Shown one piece after another: positions 1 through 7,690 of a stretch of DNA of 64,000 bases (position 1 is its first letter; the number at the start of each line of letters is the position of its first letter). A program made the translations under genes and the position numbers. The notes beneath the pieces are model-generated. The model saw only the letters and a program-made list of their open reading frames with translations, was not told the DNA's origin and ran no database searches. The stretch covers positions 26,010 through 90,009 of the forward strand of contig DATBLE010000003.1 in NCBI GenBank assembly GCA_036555585.1, given 5' to 3'. This stretch comes from DATBLE01 sp036555585 (GTDB lineage: Bacteria > Actinomycetota > Thermoleophilia > Gaiellales > Gaiellaceae).

Positions 1-1
1 G

Positions 2-361
2 GACGCGGAGTCGAAGGTGGTCCCAGCGGATGCGGTGCCCGAGGGCTGGCTGGGTCTCGACATCGGGCCGGCGACCCGAGAGGCCTATGCCGGGCGGATC
101 GCGACGGCGAGGACGGTCTTCTGGAACGGGCCGATGGGCGTGTTCGAGTGGCCGCGCTTCGGGGAGGGGACGCTCGCGATCGCACGGGCCGTCGCCGGCG
201 CTGCCGCCCATACCGTCGTCGGCGGCGGCGACTCCGTCCGGGCGATCGAGGAGGCCGGCCTCGCCGGGCGGATCGACTGGGTCTCGACCGGCGGCGGCGC
301 GTCGCTCGAGCTGCTGGAAGGCAAGGAGCTCCCCGGAGTGGCCGCGATCCCGCCTGCATAG
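2..361 (+). CDS. pgk: Phosphoglycerate kinase, C-terminal part (5' end outside window)
   Basis: Last 119 residues of phosphoglycerate kinase, which makes ATP and 3-phosphoglycerate from 1,3-bisphosphoglycerate in cytosolic glycolysis. The reading frame is open from the window edge, so the gene starts upstream. Visible landmarks are the family's WNGPMGVFE segment near window residue 39, the nucleotide-binding VGGGDS loop and the STGGGASLELLEGK segment close to the C-terminus. All belong to the C-terminal, ATP-binding lobe. It is followed 9 bp later by tpiA and then gpmI, the usual lower-glycolysis cluster (gap upstream is probably preceded by more of pgk and gap). Identification is secure; only the N-terminal lobe is missing. 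Confidence 0.96.
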   Translation, partial: DAESKVVPADAVPEGWLGLDIGPATREAYAGRIATARTVFWNGPMGVFEWPRFGEGTLAIARAVAGAAAHTVVGGGDSVRAIEEAGLAGRIDWVSTGGGASLELLEGKELPGVAAIPPA

Positions 362-364
362 GAT
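359..364 (+). promoter_or_regulatory. Candidate -10 element of a leaderless tpiA transcript
   Basis: TAGGAT overlaps the pgk stop codon and ends exactly 6 nt before the tpiA ATG, so a transcript would begin at the start codon. No -35 resemblance is seen. TAG comes from the stop codon, so chance is possible. It counts mainly as one member of a recurring pattern in this window. Confidence 0.3.
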
Positions 365-370
365 CCAGCG

Positions 371-1069
371 ATGCTGATCGCTGGCAACTGGAAGATGCAC
401 AAGGGCCCGGAGGAGACCGCCGGCTTCTGCCGCGGGCTCCGTGACCAGCTGGAGTGGATCGACGGCGTCGACGTCGCGGTCTGCCCGCCGTTCCCGTCGC
501 TGAGCGCAGCCGTCCAGGCGCTCGCCGGAACCGACATCGCGGTCGCGGCGCAGAACGTCCACTGGGAGGTGGAGGGCGCGTTCACGGGCGAGGTCTCCGC
601 GCCGATGCTGTTCGAGCTCGGCGTCTACGGCGCGATCGTCGGCCACTCCGAGCGCCGGCAGCTCTTCGGCGAGACCGACGAGGGCGTCGCCCGCCGCGCC
701 GCGGCGGCCCTCGAAGCGGGGCTCTGGGTGATCGCCTGCGTCGGCGAGACCGAGGACGAGCGGGAGGCCGGCCGGACCGAGGAGGTGCTGCGCCGGCAAG
801 CGAGCGTCCTCGAGGCGCACGAGCAGCTCGTCCTCGCCTACGAGCCCGTCTGGGCGATCGGCACGGGCAGGACGGCCACGCCCGAGCTGGCCCAGGAGGC
901 GCACGCGTTCCTGCGCGGCATCGTCGACGTGCCGATCCTCTACGGCGGCTCGGTGAAGCCCGACAACGCCGCAGAGCTGCTCGCCCAGCCCGACGTCGAC
1001 GGGGCGCTCGTCGGCGGCGCGTCCCTCGAGGTCGAGTCGTTCGCGGCGATTTGCAGAGCAGCGGCCTGA
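371..1069 (+). CDS. tpiA: Triosephosphate isomerase
   Basis: Interconverts dihydroxyacetone phosphate and glyceraldehyde 3-phosphate. The 232-residue TIM barrel is slightly shorter than the usual ~250. It starts AGNWKMHK with catalytic Asn6 and Lys8. Electrophilic His92 lies in GHSERR and catalytic base Glu158 in AYEPVWAIGTG (start of flexible loop 6). The phosphate-binding YGGSVKPDN and GALVGGASL segments are near the C-terminus. It lies between pgk and gpmI, and its last 19 nt overlap the most likely gpmI start, so the genes are probably translated together. No Shine-Dalgarno sequence precedes the ATG. Confidence 0.97.
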   Translation: MLIAGNWKMHKGPEETAGFCRGLRDQLEWIDGVDVAVCPPFPSLSAAVQALAGTDIAVAAQNVHWEVEGAFTGEVSAPMLFELGVYGAIVGHSERRQLFGETDEGVARRAAAALEAGLWVIACVGETEDEREAGRTEEVLRRQASVLEAHEQLVLAYEPVWAIGTGRTATPELAQEAHAFLRGIVDVPILYGGSVKPDNAAELLAQPDVDGALVGGASLEVESFAAICRAAA

Positions 1070-2502
1070 TCGTCCTGGTCGTCCTGGACGGGTGGGGCTG
1101 CGCCTCGCCCGGGCCGGGCAACGCCGTCGCCCTCGCCGACACCCCGGTGTTCGACCGCCTCTGGGCCGAGTCGGCGCACACCTCCTTGCAGGCATCGGGG
1201 CAGGCGGTCGGCCTGCCGGCGGGCCAGATGGGCAACTCCGAGGTCGGCCACCTGACGATCGGCTCCGGCCGGATCCTCTACCAGGACCTGAGGCGCGCGA
1301 ACCGGGCGATCGAGGACGGCTCGTTCTTCGCGAGCCCGGCGCTGCGCGGGGCGTTCGAGCGGGGCAAGGCCGTCCACCTGCTCGGCCTGGTCTCGCACGG
1401 CGGCGTCCACTCGCACGTCGACCACCTCGAGGCGCTGCTCCGCTTCGCGCCGGACAGGACGTGGATCCACGCGTTCACCGACGGACGCGACGTCTCGCCG
1501 CACGCGGCCGTCCACGACCTCGCGGAGCTGCCGCAGGAGCGGATCGCCTCCGTCTCGGGCCGCTACTACGCGATGGACCGGGACCAGCGCTGGGAGCGCA
1601 CGGAGCGCGCGTTCGACGCCGTCGTCCGCTCGAGCCCGGTGACGGGGACGGAGCCCGTGGCGTACGTGCAGCAGCAGTACGACGCCGGCATCACGGACGA
1701 GTTCGTCGAGCCCGTCCACTTCGAGGGGAGGCCGGGGATCGAGCCGGGCGACAGCGCGATCTTCTTCAACTTCCGCCCCGATCGCGCGCGCCAGCTCTCG
1801 CAGAAGCTGCTCGAGGCCGGGGTCGACCTGACGACGATGACACGGTACCGCGACGACCTCGACTGCCCCGTCGTCTTCGAGGAGCGAGAGGTGCCGAACA
1901 CGCTGGCCGAGGTGCTGGCCGGGCACGGCGCCCGCCAGCTCCACTGCGCCGAGACGGAGAAGTACGCCCACGTCACCTACTTCTTCAACGGGGGCCGCGA
2001 GGCGGCGTGGCCGGGCGAGGAGCGGATCCTCGTGCCGTCCCCGCGCGACGTCGGCACCTACGACGAGAAGCCGGAGATGTCGGCACCCGAGGTCGCCGAG
2101 CGCTTCTCTGCGGCCGTCGGCGACGGCTACCGGTTCGGGATCGTCAACTTCGCGAACCCGGACATGGTCGGCCACACGGGCTCCATCCCGGCTGCGGTCG
2201 CGGCGGTCGAGACATCCGACCGCTGCCTCGGCCGGGTGCTGGCCGCGGTCGAGGCAGCAGGCGGCGTCGCGCTCGTCACCGCCGACCACGGCAACGCCGA
2301 GGTCATGCTCGCCGAGGACGGCGTCAGCCCGCAGACGGCGCACACGACGAACCCCGTGCCGCTGGTCGTGACGGCACCCGGCGTCGTGCTCCGCGACGAC
2401 GGCGAGCTGTCGGATCTCGCCCCGACCTGCCTCCACCTGCTGGGCCTGCCGAAACCGCCGGAAATGACGGGGCGGAGCCTGGTTGCCGACGTGCGGAGAT
2501 GA
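1051..2502 (+). CDS. gpmI: 2,3-bisphosphoglycerate-independent phosphoglycerate mutase
   Basis: Converts 3-phosphoglycerate to 2-phosphoglycerate through a phosphoserine intermediate, using two Mn ions. The alkaline-phosphatase-fold protein is about 483 residues with TTG at 1051 as start (family ~510). The N-terminal VVLDGWG motif carries a metal Asp. GNSEVGHL carries the phosphorylated Ser, FRPDRARQLS is a substrate-binding Arg segment, and TADHGNAE holds late metal ligands. The frame stays open far upstream inside tpiA, but homology begins at about 1066. The only plausible starts are TTG 1051 or CTG 1066, and neither has a good ribosome-binding site. Overlap with tpiA suggests coupling. Confidence 0.94.
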   Translation: MQSSGLIVLVVLDGWGCASPGPGNAVALADTPVFDRLWAESAHTSLQASGQAVGLPAGQMGNSEVGHLTIGSGRILYQDLRRANRAIEDGSFFASPALRGAFERGKAVHLLGLVSHGGVHSHVDHLEALLRFAPDRTWIHAFTDGRDVSPHAAVHDLAELPQERIASVSGRYYAMDRDQRWERTERAFDAVVRSSPVTGTEPVAYVQQQYDAGITDEFVEPVHFEGRPGIEPGDSAIFFNFRPDRARQLSQKLLEAGVDLTTMTRYRDDLDCPVVFEEREVPNTLAEVLAGHGARQLHCAETEKYAHVTYFFNGGREAAWPGEERILVPSPRDVGTYDEKPEMSAPEVAERFSAAVGDGYRFGIVNFANPDMVGHTGSIPAAVAAVETSDRCLGRVLAAVEAAGGVALVTADHGNAEVMLAEDGVSPQTAHTTNPVPLVVTAPGVVLRDDGELSDLAPTCLHLLGLPKPPEMTGRSLVADVRR

Positions 2503-2551
2503 ACTTGCGTAAATGTTCCGTAAGCGAGCCGGCAACGACGAAAAGGCTGGC

Positions 2552-2557
2552 TATACT
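2552..2557 (+). promoter_or_regulatory. Candidate -10 element for the ECF sigma gene
   Basis: TATACT, close to consensus TATAAT, stands out in GC-rich sequence and ends 9 nt before an in-frame TTG at 2567. If used, it excludes the upstream ATG at 2513 as start and makes the mRNA nearly leaderless. No TTGACA-like -35 is seen at 16-18 bp. Confidence 0.4.
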
Positions 2558-2566
2558 CCGCCCGCC

Positions 2567-3169
2567 TTGTCACTCCAGCAACCTGACCTGGGGGTGCTGC
2601 GCAAAGCGCAACGGGGTGACGAGCGTGCCTTCGCGATCATCGTCAGGGCGTACGAGACGCCGGTCTTCAACTACGTGCTGCGGCTCGTCGGCGACCGTGC
2701 GCTCGCGGAGGACCTGACGCAGGAGGTCTTCCTGCGTGTCTTCCAGGGGTTGCCGAAGTTCTCGCTGCGCTGCAAGTTCACGACCTGGCTCTTCCAGGTC
2801 ACGAAGAACCGCGTCCTCGACGAGCTGAGGGCGAGCGAGCGACGTCCGCGACACCTGGTCGCGCTCGACGACGTCGCGCCGCTCGAGGTGATGGACGCTC
2901 CGATCGAGCGGGGGGAGACCGTCGACGCGCTCTGGCGCGCGATCGAGGGGCTGTCGACGGACCTGAAGATGGCGCTGCTCCTCCGCGACGTCGCCGGCCT
3001 CTCCTACACCGAGATCGCAGACGCGCTCGAGGTCACGCTCGCCACGGTCAAGTGGCGGATCTACAAGGGCCGCGAGGACGTCGCCCTCGCCCTCGCGCGC
3101 GAGGGCATCGGCTTCGACGCTCGCCCGGTCGCGACCGCGCCGGCGGCCGACGCCGAGACCGGCAGCTAG
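2567..3169 (+). CDS. ECF-type RNA polymerase sigma factor (sigma-70 family)
   Basis: About 200 residues with the two-domain layout of extracytoplasmic-function sigma factors. Region 2 begins at the LRKAQRGDERAFAIIVRAYE segment and includes the DLTQEVFLRVFQ core-binding and FTTWLFQVTKNRVLDELR -10-recognition segments. A short linker follows, then region 4 with the HTH LSYTEIADALEVTLATVKWRIYKGR, which contacts -35 DNA. TTG at 2567 is preferred because a TATACT box lies just upstream. An in-frame ATG at 2513 would add 18 residues and GTG 2594 would also be possible. No anti-sigma factor follows: the next gene is convergent and 2 bp away. The signal it responds to is unknown. Confidence 0.88.
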   Translation: MSLQQPDLGVLRKAQRGDERAFAIIVRAYETPVFNYVLRLVGDRALAEDLTQEVFLRVFQGLPKFSLRCKFTTWLFQVTKNRVLDELRASERRPRHLVALDDVAPLEVMDAPIERGETVDALWRAIEGLSTDLKMALLLRDVAGLSYTEIADALEVTLATVKWRIYKGREDVALALAREGIGFDARPVATAPAADAETGS

Positions 3170-3171
3170 CA

Positions 3172-3897
3172 CTAGACCCCGTGGGCGAGCCGCTCGGCGA
3201 GCGCGTCGGGTAGCCCGGCCGCGCGGATCGCATCCTGGGTCCGGGCGACGTCGTACGGCGTACGCCGGAACTCGGCGCGGTGCGCGCCCAGGTCGAGCAG
3301 CAGCCAGGCCGCGTCGCGGTCGCCGTCCCGCGGCTGGCCCACCGACCCGGGGTTGAGCAGCCACCGGCCTCCGGCGAGGTCGATCTCCGTGCCGGCGGGC
3401 GCATGGCCCCCGCCCGAACCGTCCCGGTCGGGGATCGCGAGCGGGATGTGGCTGTGCCCGACGAGGGTCACGTCGGTTCCCGAGTCGCGGATGGCGTCCC
3501 GGGCCGCCTCCCAGGAGAGCACGTACTCCCAGACCGGGTCGCGGGGGCTGCCGTGGTAGAGGCCGACCCCCTCCGCGGCCCCGGTCGGAGCGAGCCCGGA
3601 CAGGTACGCGTGTGCGTCCGAATCGAGCACCGTGCGTGCCCACCTCGCCGCGACCGCTGCGTCGCCGGCGAAATCGTCCAGCTCGAGCGCGCCCAGCACG
3701 CCGAGGTCGTGGTTGCCGACCAGGCACTCGCGGGCGTGCTCCTGCGTCCACGCGCAGCACTCGTTCGGGTTCGGCCCGTAGCCGACCAGGTCGCCGAGGC
3801 ACCAGATCGCATCGGGCGCCTCGACCTCGATCGCCTCCGCCGTCGCCTCGAGCGCGGGGAAGTTAGCGTGGATGTCGGAGATGACGGCGACGCGCAT
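3172..3897 (-). CDS. Metallophosphoesterase (calcineurin-like, YfcE/diadenosine-phosphatase type)
   Basis: A 241-residue binuclear-metal phosphatase of the calcineurin-like superfamily. The metal-binding blocks appear in order: SDIHAN at the N-terminus, GDLVGYGPNP near residue 35, GNHD near 60, and the C-terminal GHSHIP and NPGSVGQPRDG blocks. Proteins of this layout hydrolyse phosphomonoesters or phosphodiesters such as cyclic nucleotides or diadenosine polyphosphates. The substrate cannot be told from sequence. The ATG at 3897 overlaps the probable start of the divergent M48 gene, so each gene's promoter must lie inside the other. A TAAGGT hexamer on this strand at 3920-3925 could be a -10 box. 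Confidence 0.9.
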   Translation of the reverse strand: MRVAVISDIHANFPALEATAEAIEVEAPDAIWCLGDLVGYGPNPNECCAWTQEHARECLVGNHDLGVLGALELDDFAGDAAVAARWARTVLDSDAHAYLSGLAPTGAAEGVGLYHGSPRDPVWEYVLSWEAARDAIRDSGTDVTLVGHSHIPLAIPDRDGSGGGHAPAGTEIDLAGGRWLLNPGSVGQPRDGDRDAAWLLLDLGAHRAEFRRTPYDVARTQDAIRAAGLPDALAERLAHGV

Positions 3898-5101
3898 GGG
3901 GCACCCGGTGCGGCTCGCAACCTTAACGGCGCTCGCTGGGGCATGGGCCGCCGCCGCATTCTTCCTCTGGGACTCGACGAAGGTGCCGGGCGGGCTCGAT
4001 CTCGGCGGCGTCTCGCCGAGCGCGCTCTTCGGCGCAGTCTTCCTGCACAGGGCCGAGCACTACGAGTCGTTCTTCTACTGGCTGGCGCTCGGCCAGACGA
4101 TCGCGACCCTCGTCGTGTTCCTGCTCTACGCCTGGCGCGGGGCGGGGTTCGCGCGCGAGTCGGCCGCCGGGCCGATCGGCACCGCGATGCTGCTGGCGAT
4201 GCTCGGCTTCGGGCTGGTCTGGCTCGTGACCGTTCCCTTCGACGTGCTCTCGTTGTGGTGGCAGCGCCGCTACGACCAGTCGGACGAGAGCTACGGGGCG
4301 GTCCTGTTCGGCGGCTGGGTCCTGCTCGTGGTGAAGTTCCTCCTGCTGTCGTTCGCGGTGCTGGTCGCCGTCGGGCTGGCCAAGTGGCTCCCGCGGCTGT
4401 GGTGGATTCCCGCGTCAGCGGTCTTCGTCGCCCTCCAGGTGCTGCTGCTCTTCACCACCCCGTACCTGATCCCCGACACCCACGAGCTGGACAACCCGCG
4501 CCTGGAGGCTGCGGCCGCGCGGATCGCCGACGAGGAGGGTGTCGGCGGCGTGCCGATCCGCATGGAGAAGGTGCACACCAAGGACCCGAACGCGTTCACG
4601 ACCGGGCTCGGACCGTCGCGCAAGGTGTTCGTCTGGAGCTCGATGCTCGACGGCCGCTTCACCGAGCGGCAGCTCGAGGTGGTGATCGCGCACGAGTACG
4701 GGCACCAGGCAAGGGACCATCTCCTGAAGGGGATCGCCTGGTACGCGCTCTTCACCGTCCCGCTCGCGTACCTGATCGCGGTCGCCGCCAGGCGCCGCGG
4801 CGGGATGCGCCAGGCGGCGGCGATTCCGCTGGTGCTGCTCGTGTACGTCGTGTTCGGCCTCGTCGCCACGCCGCTCGAGGCGGCGATCTCGCGTCACATG
4901 GAGGCGGAGGCCGACTGGATGGCGCTGCAGACGACCCGGGCGCCGCAGGCGACCGAGTCGCTCTGGCGCCGGGTCGCCGCCACCGGGCTCAGCGACCCGA
5001 GCCCGCCGACCGCCCCGTACCTCGTCTTCTACGACCACCCCTCGCTGGCGCAGCGGGTGGCGATGGCCCGCGCCTGGGCGAGACGGCAGGCTGGCGGCTA
5101 G
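3896..5101 (+). CDS. M48 family membrane metalloprotease (Ste24/CAAX-protease-like)
   Basis: A 401-residue integral membrane zinc protease. Four or more hydrophobic segments occupy residues ~8-185. The catalytic motif HEYGH is at 266-270 with Glu267 as the general base, followed by two more hydrophobic segments. The third zinc ligand is likely Glu337 in the EAEAD motif (family ExxAD). The long N-terminal membrane domain ahead of HExxH resembles Ste24/CAAX protease 1 more than HtpX. Likely role is membrane protein quality control, by family. In-frame ATGs at 3872, 3881 and 3896 are all possible. 3896 is chosen because it gives a basic residue-light hydrophobic N-terminus and least overlap with the divergent gene. 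Confidence 0.88.
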   Translation: MGHPVRLATLTALAGAWAAAAFFLWDSTKVPGGLDLGGVSPSALFGAVFLHRAEHYESFFYWLALGQTIATLVVFLLYAWRGAGFARESAAGPIGTAMLLAMLGFGLVWLVTVPFDVLSLWWQRRYDQSDESYGAVLFGGWVLLVVKFLLLSFAVLVAVGLAKWLPRLWWIPASAVFVALQVLLLFTTPYLIPDTHELDNPRLEAAAARIADEEGVGGVPIRMEKVHTKDPNAFTTGLGPSRKVFVWSSMLDGRFTERQLEVVIAHEYGHQARDHLLKGIAWYALFTVPLAYLIAVAARRRGGMRQAAAIPLVLLVYVVFGLVATPLEAAISRHMEAEADWMALQTTRAPQATESLWRRVAATGLSDPSPPTAPYLVFYDHPSLAQRVAMARAWARRQAGG

Positions 5102-5403
5102 TCCTCGTCCTTGCGCTCGGTCTGCGCCTCGGGCAGGTTTCGGATGCCTTCCCGCGCCGACCACTTCGACCACGAGTCCTGCATCGCGTCGAGCAGCTCC
5201 TTCATGAAGCGGCTCGACATGTTCACGCGGGCGACGACCACGCCGGGGATGTCGCCCTCCTCGACCTCGTGGTCGATCCGGGCGAAGGTGATCGCGAACT
5301 CGTAGTCCGAGAAGCTGATGTTCGCGAAGTTGGAGTAGACCCCGCCCATGTGCGTGGGGTCGACGTGGATGTTGAGCTGGCGCTCCTGGCTCTCCTCTTC
5401 CAC
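5098..5403 (-). CDS. DUF3467 family protein
   Basis: About 100 residues. The core GGVYSNFANISFSDYEF, the repeated VVVARVNMS strand and the RFMKELLDAMQDSWSKW helix match the DUF3467 pattern. I know of no established function for this family, and no catalytic residues are obvious. The C-terminus (EAQTERKDED) is charged and overlaps the M48 stop codon by 4 nt in convergent orientation. GTG at 5403 or 5409 are the reasonable starts. An ATG at 5469 is in frame but would place 20 poorly conserved residues across the divergent argS start. A TAGTAT hexamer (5412-5417 on this strand) ends 8 nt before GTG 5403. Confidence 0.75.
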   Translation of the reverse strand: MEEESQERQLNIHVDPTHMGGVYSNFANISFSDYEFAITFARIDHEVEEGDIPGVVVARVNMSSRFMKELLDAMQDSWSKWSAREGIRNLPEAQTERKDED

Positions 5404-5410
5404 CGGCACG

Positions 5411-5417
5411 GATACTA
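5411..5417. promoter_or_regulatory. Overlapping divergent -10 elements (argS / DUF3467)
   Basis: GATACTA reads GATACT on the plus strand, ending 6 nt before the argS GTG at 5423. It reads TAGTAT on the minus strand, ending 8 nt before the DUF3467 GTG at 5403. One AT-rich heptamer thus could melt for both promoters and give near-leaderless mRNAs in both directions. A matching arrangement occurs at 58057-58063. Confidence 0.45.
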
Positions 5418-5422
5418 CTGGG

Positions 5423-6970
5423 GTGGAGACGCCGTCAACCTCCCGCACCCAACGGTCGGCCGGCAGCATCGCCGAGCTCGCCGGGGTGCTCGCCGACGCC
5501 GCCGGGGCCGAGGTCGAGCTGGAGCGGCCGTCCGACCCCGAGCACGGCGACTACGCCACGAACGTCGCCCTGCGCGCCGCGCCGGCGCGCAAGCGCGCGC
5601 CGCGCGAGCTCGCCGAGGAGCTCGCCGCGGCGGCCCGGGCCCATCCGCAGGTCGAGCGCGCCGAGGTGGCGGGCCCGGGGTTCGTCAACCTCTTCCTCGG
5701 CGACGCCTGGTTCGGCGCCGCGCTGGCCGAGATGCTCGCCGCCGGCCGTGCGTTCGGCTCCGGGTTCGCCGCGCCCGGCGAGCGGGTCCAGGTCGAGATG
5801 GTCTCGGCGAACCCGACCGGTCCGATTGTCGTCTCCGCGGCCAGGAACGGCGCGATCGGCGACTCCCTGGCTCGTCTCCTCGCCTTCGCCGGCAACGAGG
5901 TCGAGCGCGAGTACTACTACAACGACGCCGGAGCGCAGATGGATCGCTTCCGGGCGTCGGTCGAGGCCGTGCGACGCGGCGAAGAGCCGCCCGAGGACGG
6001 CTACCGGGGCGACTACGTGCGCGACCTGGCGGCGCTTCCGGGCGATCCGGTGCCGCCGATGCTCGAGCGGATCGAGGCAAGCCTCGAACGGTTCCGGATC
6101 CACTTCGACTCCTGGGCCCTGCAGAGCGAGCTCGCCGAGCGGCTGCCCGAGCTGATGCCGCGGCTGGACACGTACGAGCGCGACGGGGCCGTCTGGGCGC
6201 GCTCGTCGGCCTACGGCGACGAGCAGGACCGCGTGATCATCCGCTCCGAGACGCGAGACCCGACCTACCGGGCGGCGGACATCGTCTACCTGGTCGACAA
6301 GCTGGAGCGCGGCTTCGACCGGGCGGTCTACGTGCTCGGCGCCGACCACCACGGCACGCGCAACTGGTACGCGGCGGTCGCCCGCATGCTCGGCTACGAC
6401 CCCGACCGCGTCGAGGTGCTGCTCTACCAGCTCGTCCACCTGACCAGGGGCGGCGAGCAGACGAAGATGTCGAAGCGGCGCGGCGACGTCGTCTTCCTCG
6501 ACGACTTCGTCGACGAGATCGGAGTCGACGCGGCCCGCTGGTACCTGGTGAACCGCAGCCCCGACCAGGCGATCGAGATCGACGTCGACCTCGCCGCCGA
6601 GCGCTCGGAGAAGAACCCCGTCTACTACGTCCAGTACGCCCACGCCCGCATCGCGGGCGTGCTGAGGAACGCGGGCGCCGCGGAGGCCTCCGCCGAGCCC
6701 GCCGGCGCGCTCGCCCCCGAGGAGCGCGACCTGGTGAAGCGGCTGGCCGAGCTCCCGGAGGTGGTCGCCGAGGCGGTCGAGCGGCGCGGCCCGCACGGGA
6801 TCACGACCTACGCGATCCGGGTCGCAGACGACTTCCACCGCTTCTACCACCACCATCGCGTGCTCGAGAGCGAGTCGCAGGCGTTCCGGCTCGGCCTCTG
6901 CCGGGCGACGCAGATCGTGATCGCCTCCTGCCTCGACCTGGTCGGCGTCGAGGCGCCGGAGCGGATGTAG
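5423..6970 (+). CDS. argS: Arginyl-tRNA synthetase with a non-canonical HIGH motif
   Basis: Charges tRNA-Arg with arginine. About 515 residues (family 550-580), with a short N-terminal tRNA-recognition domain, a class I Rossmann domain and a C-terminal anticodon-binding helical domain. The EMVSANPTGP entry, the EYYYNDAGAQMDRF segment, the GADHHGTRN segment and the KMSKR loop (348-352) are all present. The HIGH signature, normally LHVGH after PTGP, reads IVVSA at 135-139, so both histidines and the glycine are absent. GTG 5423 is taken as start because it follows a GATACT box and leaves a normal N-terminus. The frame is open to 5348 but non-homologous there. Confidence 0.93.
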   Translation: METPSTSRTQRSAGSIAELAGVLADAAGAEVELERPSDPEHGDYATNVALRAAPARKRAPRELAEELAAAARAHPQVERAEVAGPGFVNLFLGDAWFGAALAEMLAAGRAFGSGFAAPGERVQVEMVSANPTGPIVVSAARNGAIGDSLARLLAFAGNEVEREYYYNDAGAQMDRFRASVEAVRRGEEPPEDGYRGDYVRDLAALPGDPVPPMLERIEASLERFRIHFDSWALQSELAERLPELMPRLDTYERDGAVWARSSAYGDEQDRVIIRSETRDPTYRAADIVYLVDKLERGFDRAVYVLGADHHGTRNWYAAVARMLGYDPDRVEVLLYQLVHLTRGGEQTKMSKRRGDVVFLDDFVDEIGVDAARWYLVNRSPDQAIEIDVDLAAERSEKNPVYYVQYAHARIAGVLRNAGAAEASAEPAGALAPEERDLVKRLAELPEVVAEAVERRGPHGITTYAIRVADDFHRFYHHHRVLESESQAFRLGLCRATQIVIASCLDLVGVEAPERM

Positions 6971-6980
6971 CGGCAGTTCG

Positions 6981-7595
6981 CTACGTCGCCGGCCCGGGGC
7001 GGCGCCGCTCGGATCCCCAGCCGTAGATGCTCCACGCGACGAGGAGGACGCCGCCCACGAGCGCGCCGCACGTATCCGCGACGAGGTCGCCGATCGTGTC
7101 GGTCTGACCGTGCTGCAGGTGTGATCCGAGCAGGTGGTCGGAGCACCACTCGAACACCTCCCACAGGGCTCCGATCGCGGCACCGAACGCGAGCGTGACG
7201 ACGAACACGCCGAGGTGATGGCGCCGCTCGCCGGCGTCCCGCAGGTCGGGCAGCACGTAGGCGCGCGCGAGCAGGATGTAGACCACCGGCGCGATCACGA
7301 GCGGCACGAGGAAGTGAACGACGCGGTCGTAGTCGCCGAACCGGTCGTACAGGCCGAGGGCGTCGCCCCAGCCGGTCAGGGCCATCGCCAGGACGAAGCC
7401 GAGGTCGTAGAGGCGCGGCAGGTCGACGAAGCGGACGGCGACGACCGCCGCCGACGAGACCGCGAGGTTGACGACGCTGGCCCGGTCCCAGACGACGTAG
7501 ACGACCGCCGCGCCCACGAACGCGAGCCGCAGCACGTCGAGCGGGTCGCGAAGGAACGGATGCCAGTCTCCCAGAACCGCCCGGCGTGCGTCCAT
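6981..7595 (-). CDS. DUF2238 / YjdF-like integral membrane protein
   Basis: A 204-residue protein with about five to six hydrophobic segments. Family-type signatures are YDRVVHFLVPLV, GALWEVFEWCSD and DTIGDLVADTCGALVGG, in which conserved His, Glu and Asp lie at membrane boundaries. This pattern is that of DUF2238 (E. coli YjdF). The molecular function is not established. The gene is convergent with argS (10 bp between stops) and divergent from glpX, with 95 bp between start codons. No Shine-Dalgarno sequence is obvious at ATG 7595. Confidence 0.78.
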   Translation of the reverse strand: MDARRAVLGDWHPFLRDPLDVLRLAFVGAAVVYVVWDRASVVNLAVSSAAVVAVRFVDLPRLYDLGFVLAMALTGWGDALGLYDRFGDYDRVVHFLVPLVIAPVVYILLARAYVLPDLRDAGERRHHLGVFVVTLAFGAAIGALWEVFEWCSDHLLGSHLQHGQTDTIGDLVADTCGALVGGVLLVAWSIYGWGSERRRPGPAT

Positions 7596-7677
7596 CGGGG
7601 GATGTGCTTCCCGCTTCCGGGGACGAGCTACCTGCAGGCTGCGTCTGGGGCGACCGGAATCGGGCGGCGCCGCCGCT

Positions 7678-7683
7678 TAGGAT
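7678..7683 (+). promoter_or_regulatory. Candidate -10 element for glpX
   Basis: TAGGAT ends 7 nt before the glpX ATG at 7691, giving a leader of about one nucleotide. Same hexamer and nearly the same spacing as at tpiA and at the HerA-like gene. Confidence 0.4.
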
Positions 7684-7690
7684 TCGGGGC

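Noticed and set aside
454..1050. Long plus-strand frame upstream of gpmI inside tpiA
   Set aside because: Arg/Gly-rich translation without homology, in a shifted frame across tpiA; only the part from about 1051 is GpmI.
940..2535. 531-codon minus-strand open frame opposite gpmI
   Set aside because: Composition typical of antisense frames in GC-rich genes (rich in Arg, His, Val, Asp) and no recognisable domain; gpmI is certain on the other strand.
3280..7026. 1,248-codon plus-strand frame across several genes
   Set aside because: Spans a minus-strand phosphoesterase, the M48 gene and argS in wrong frames; low-complexity Arg/Ala/Gly translation.
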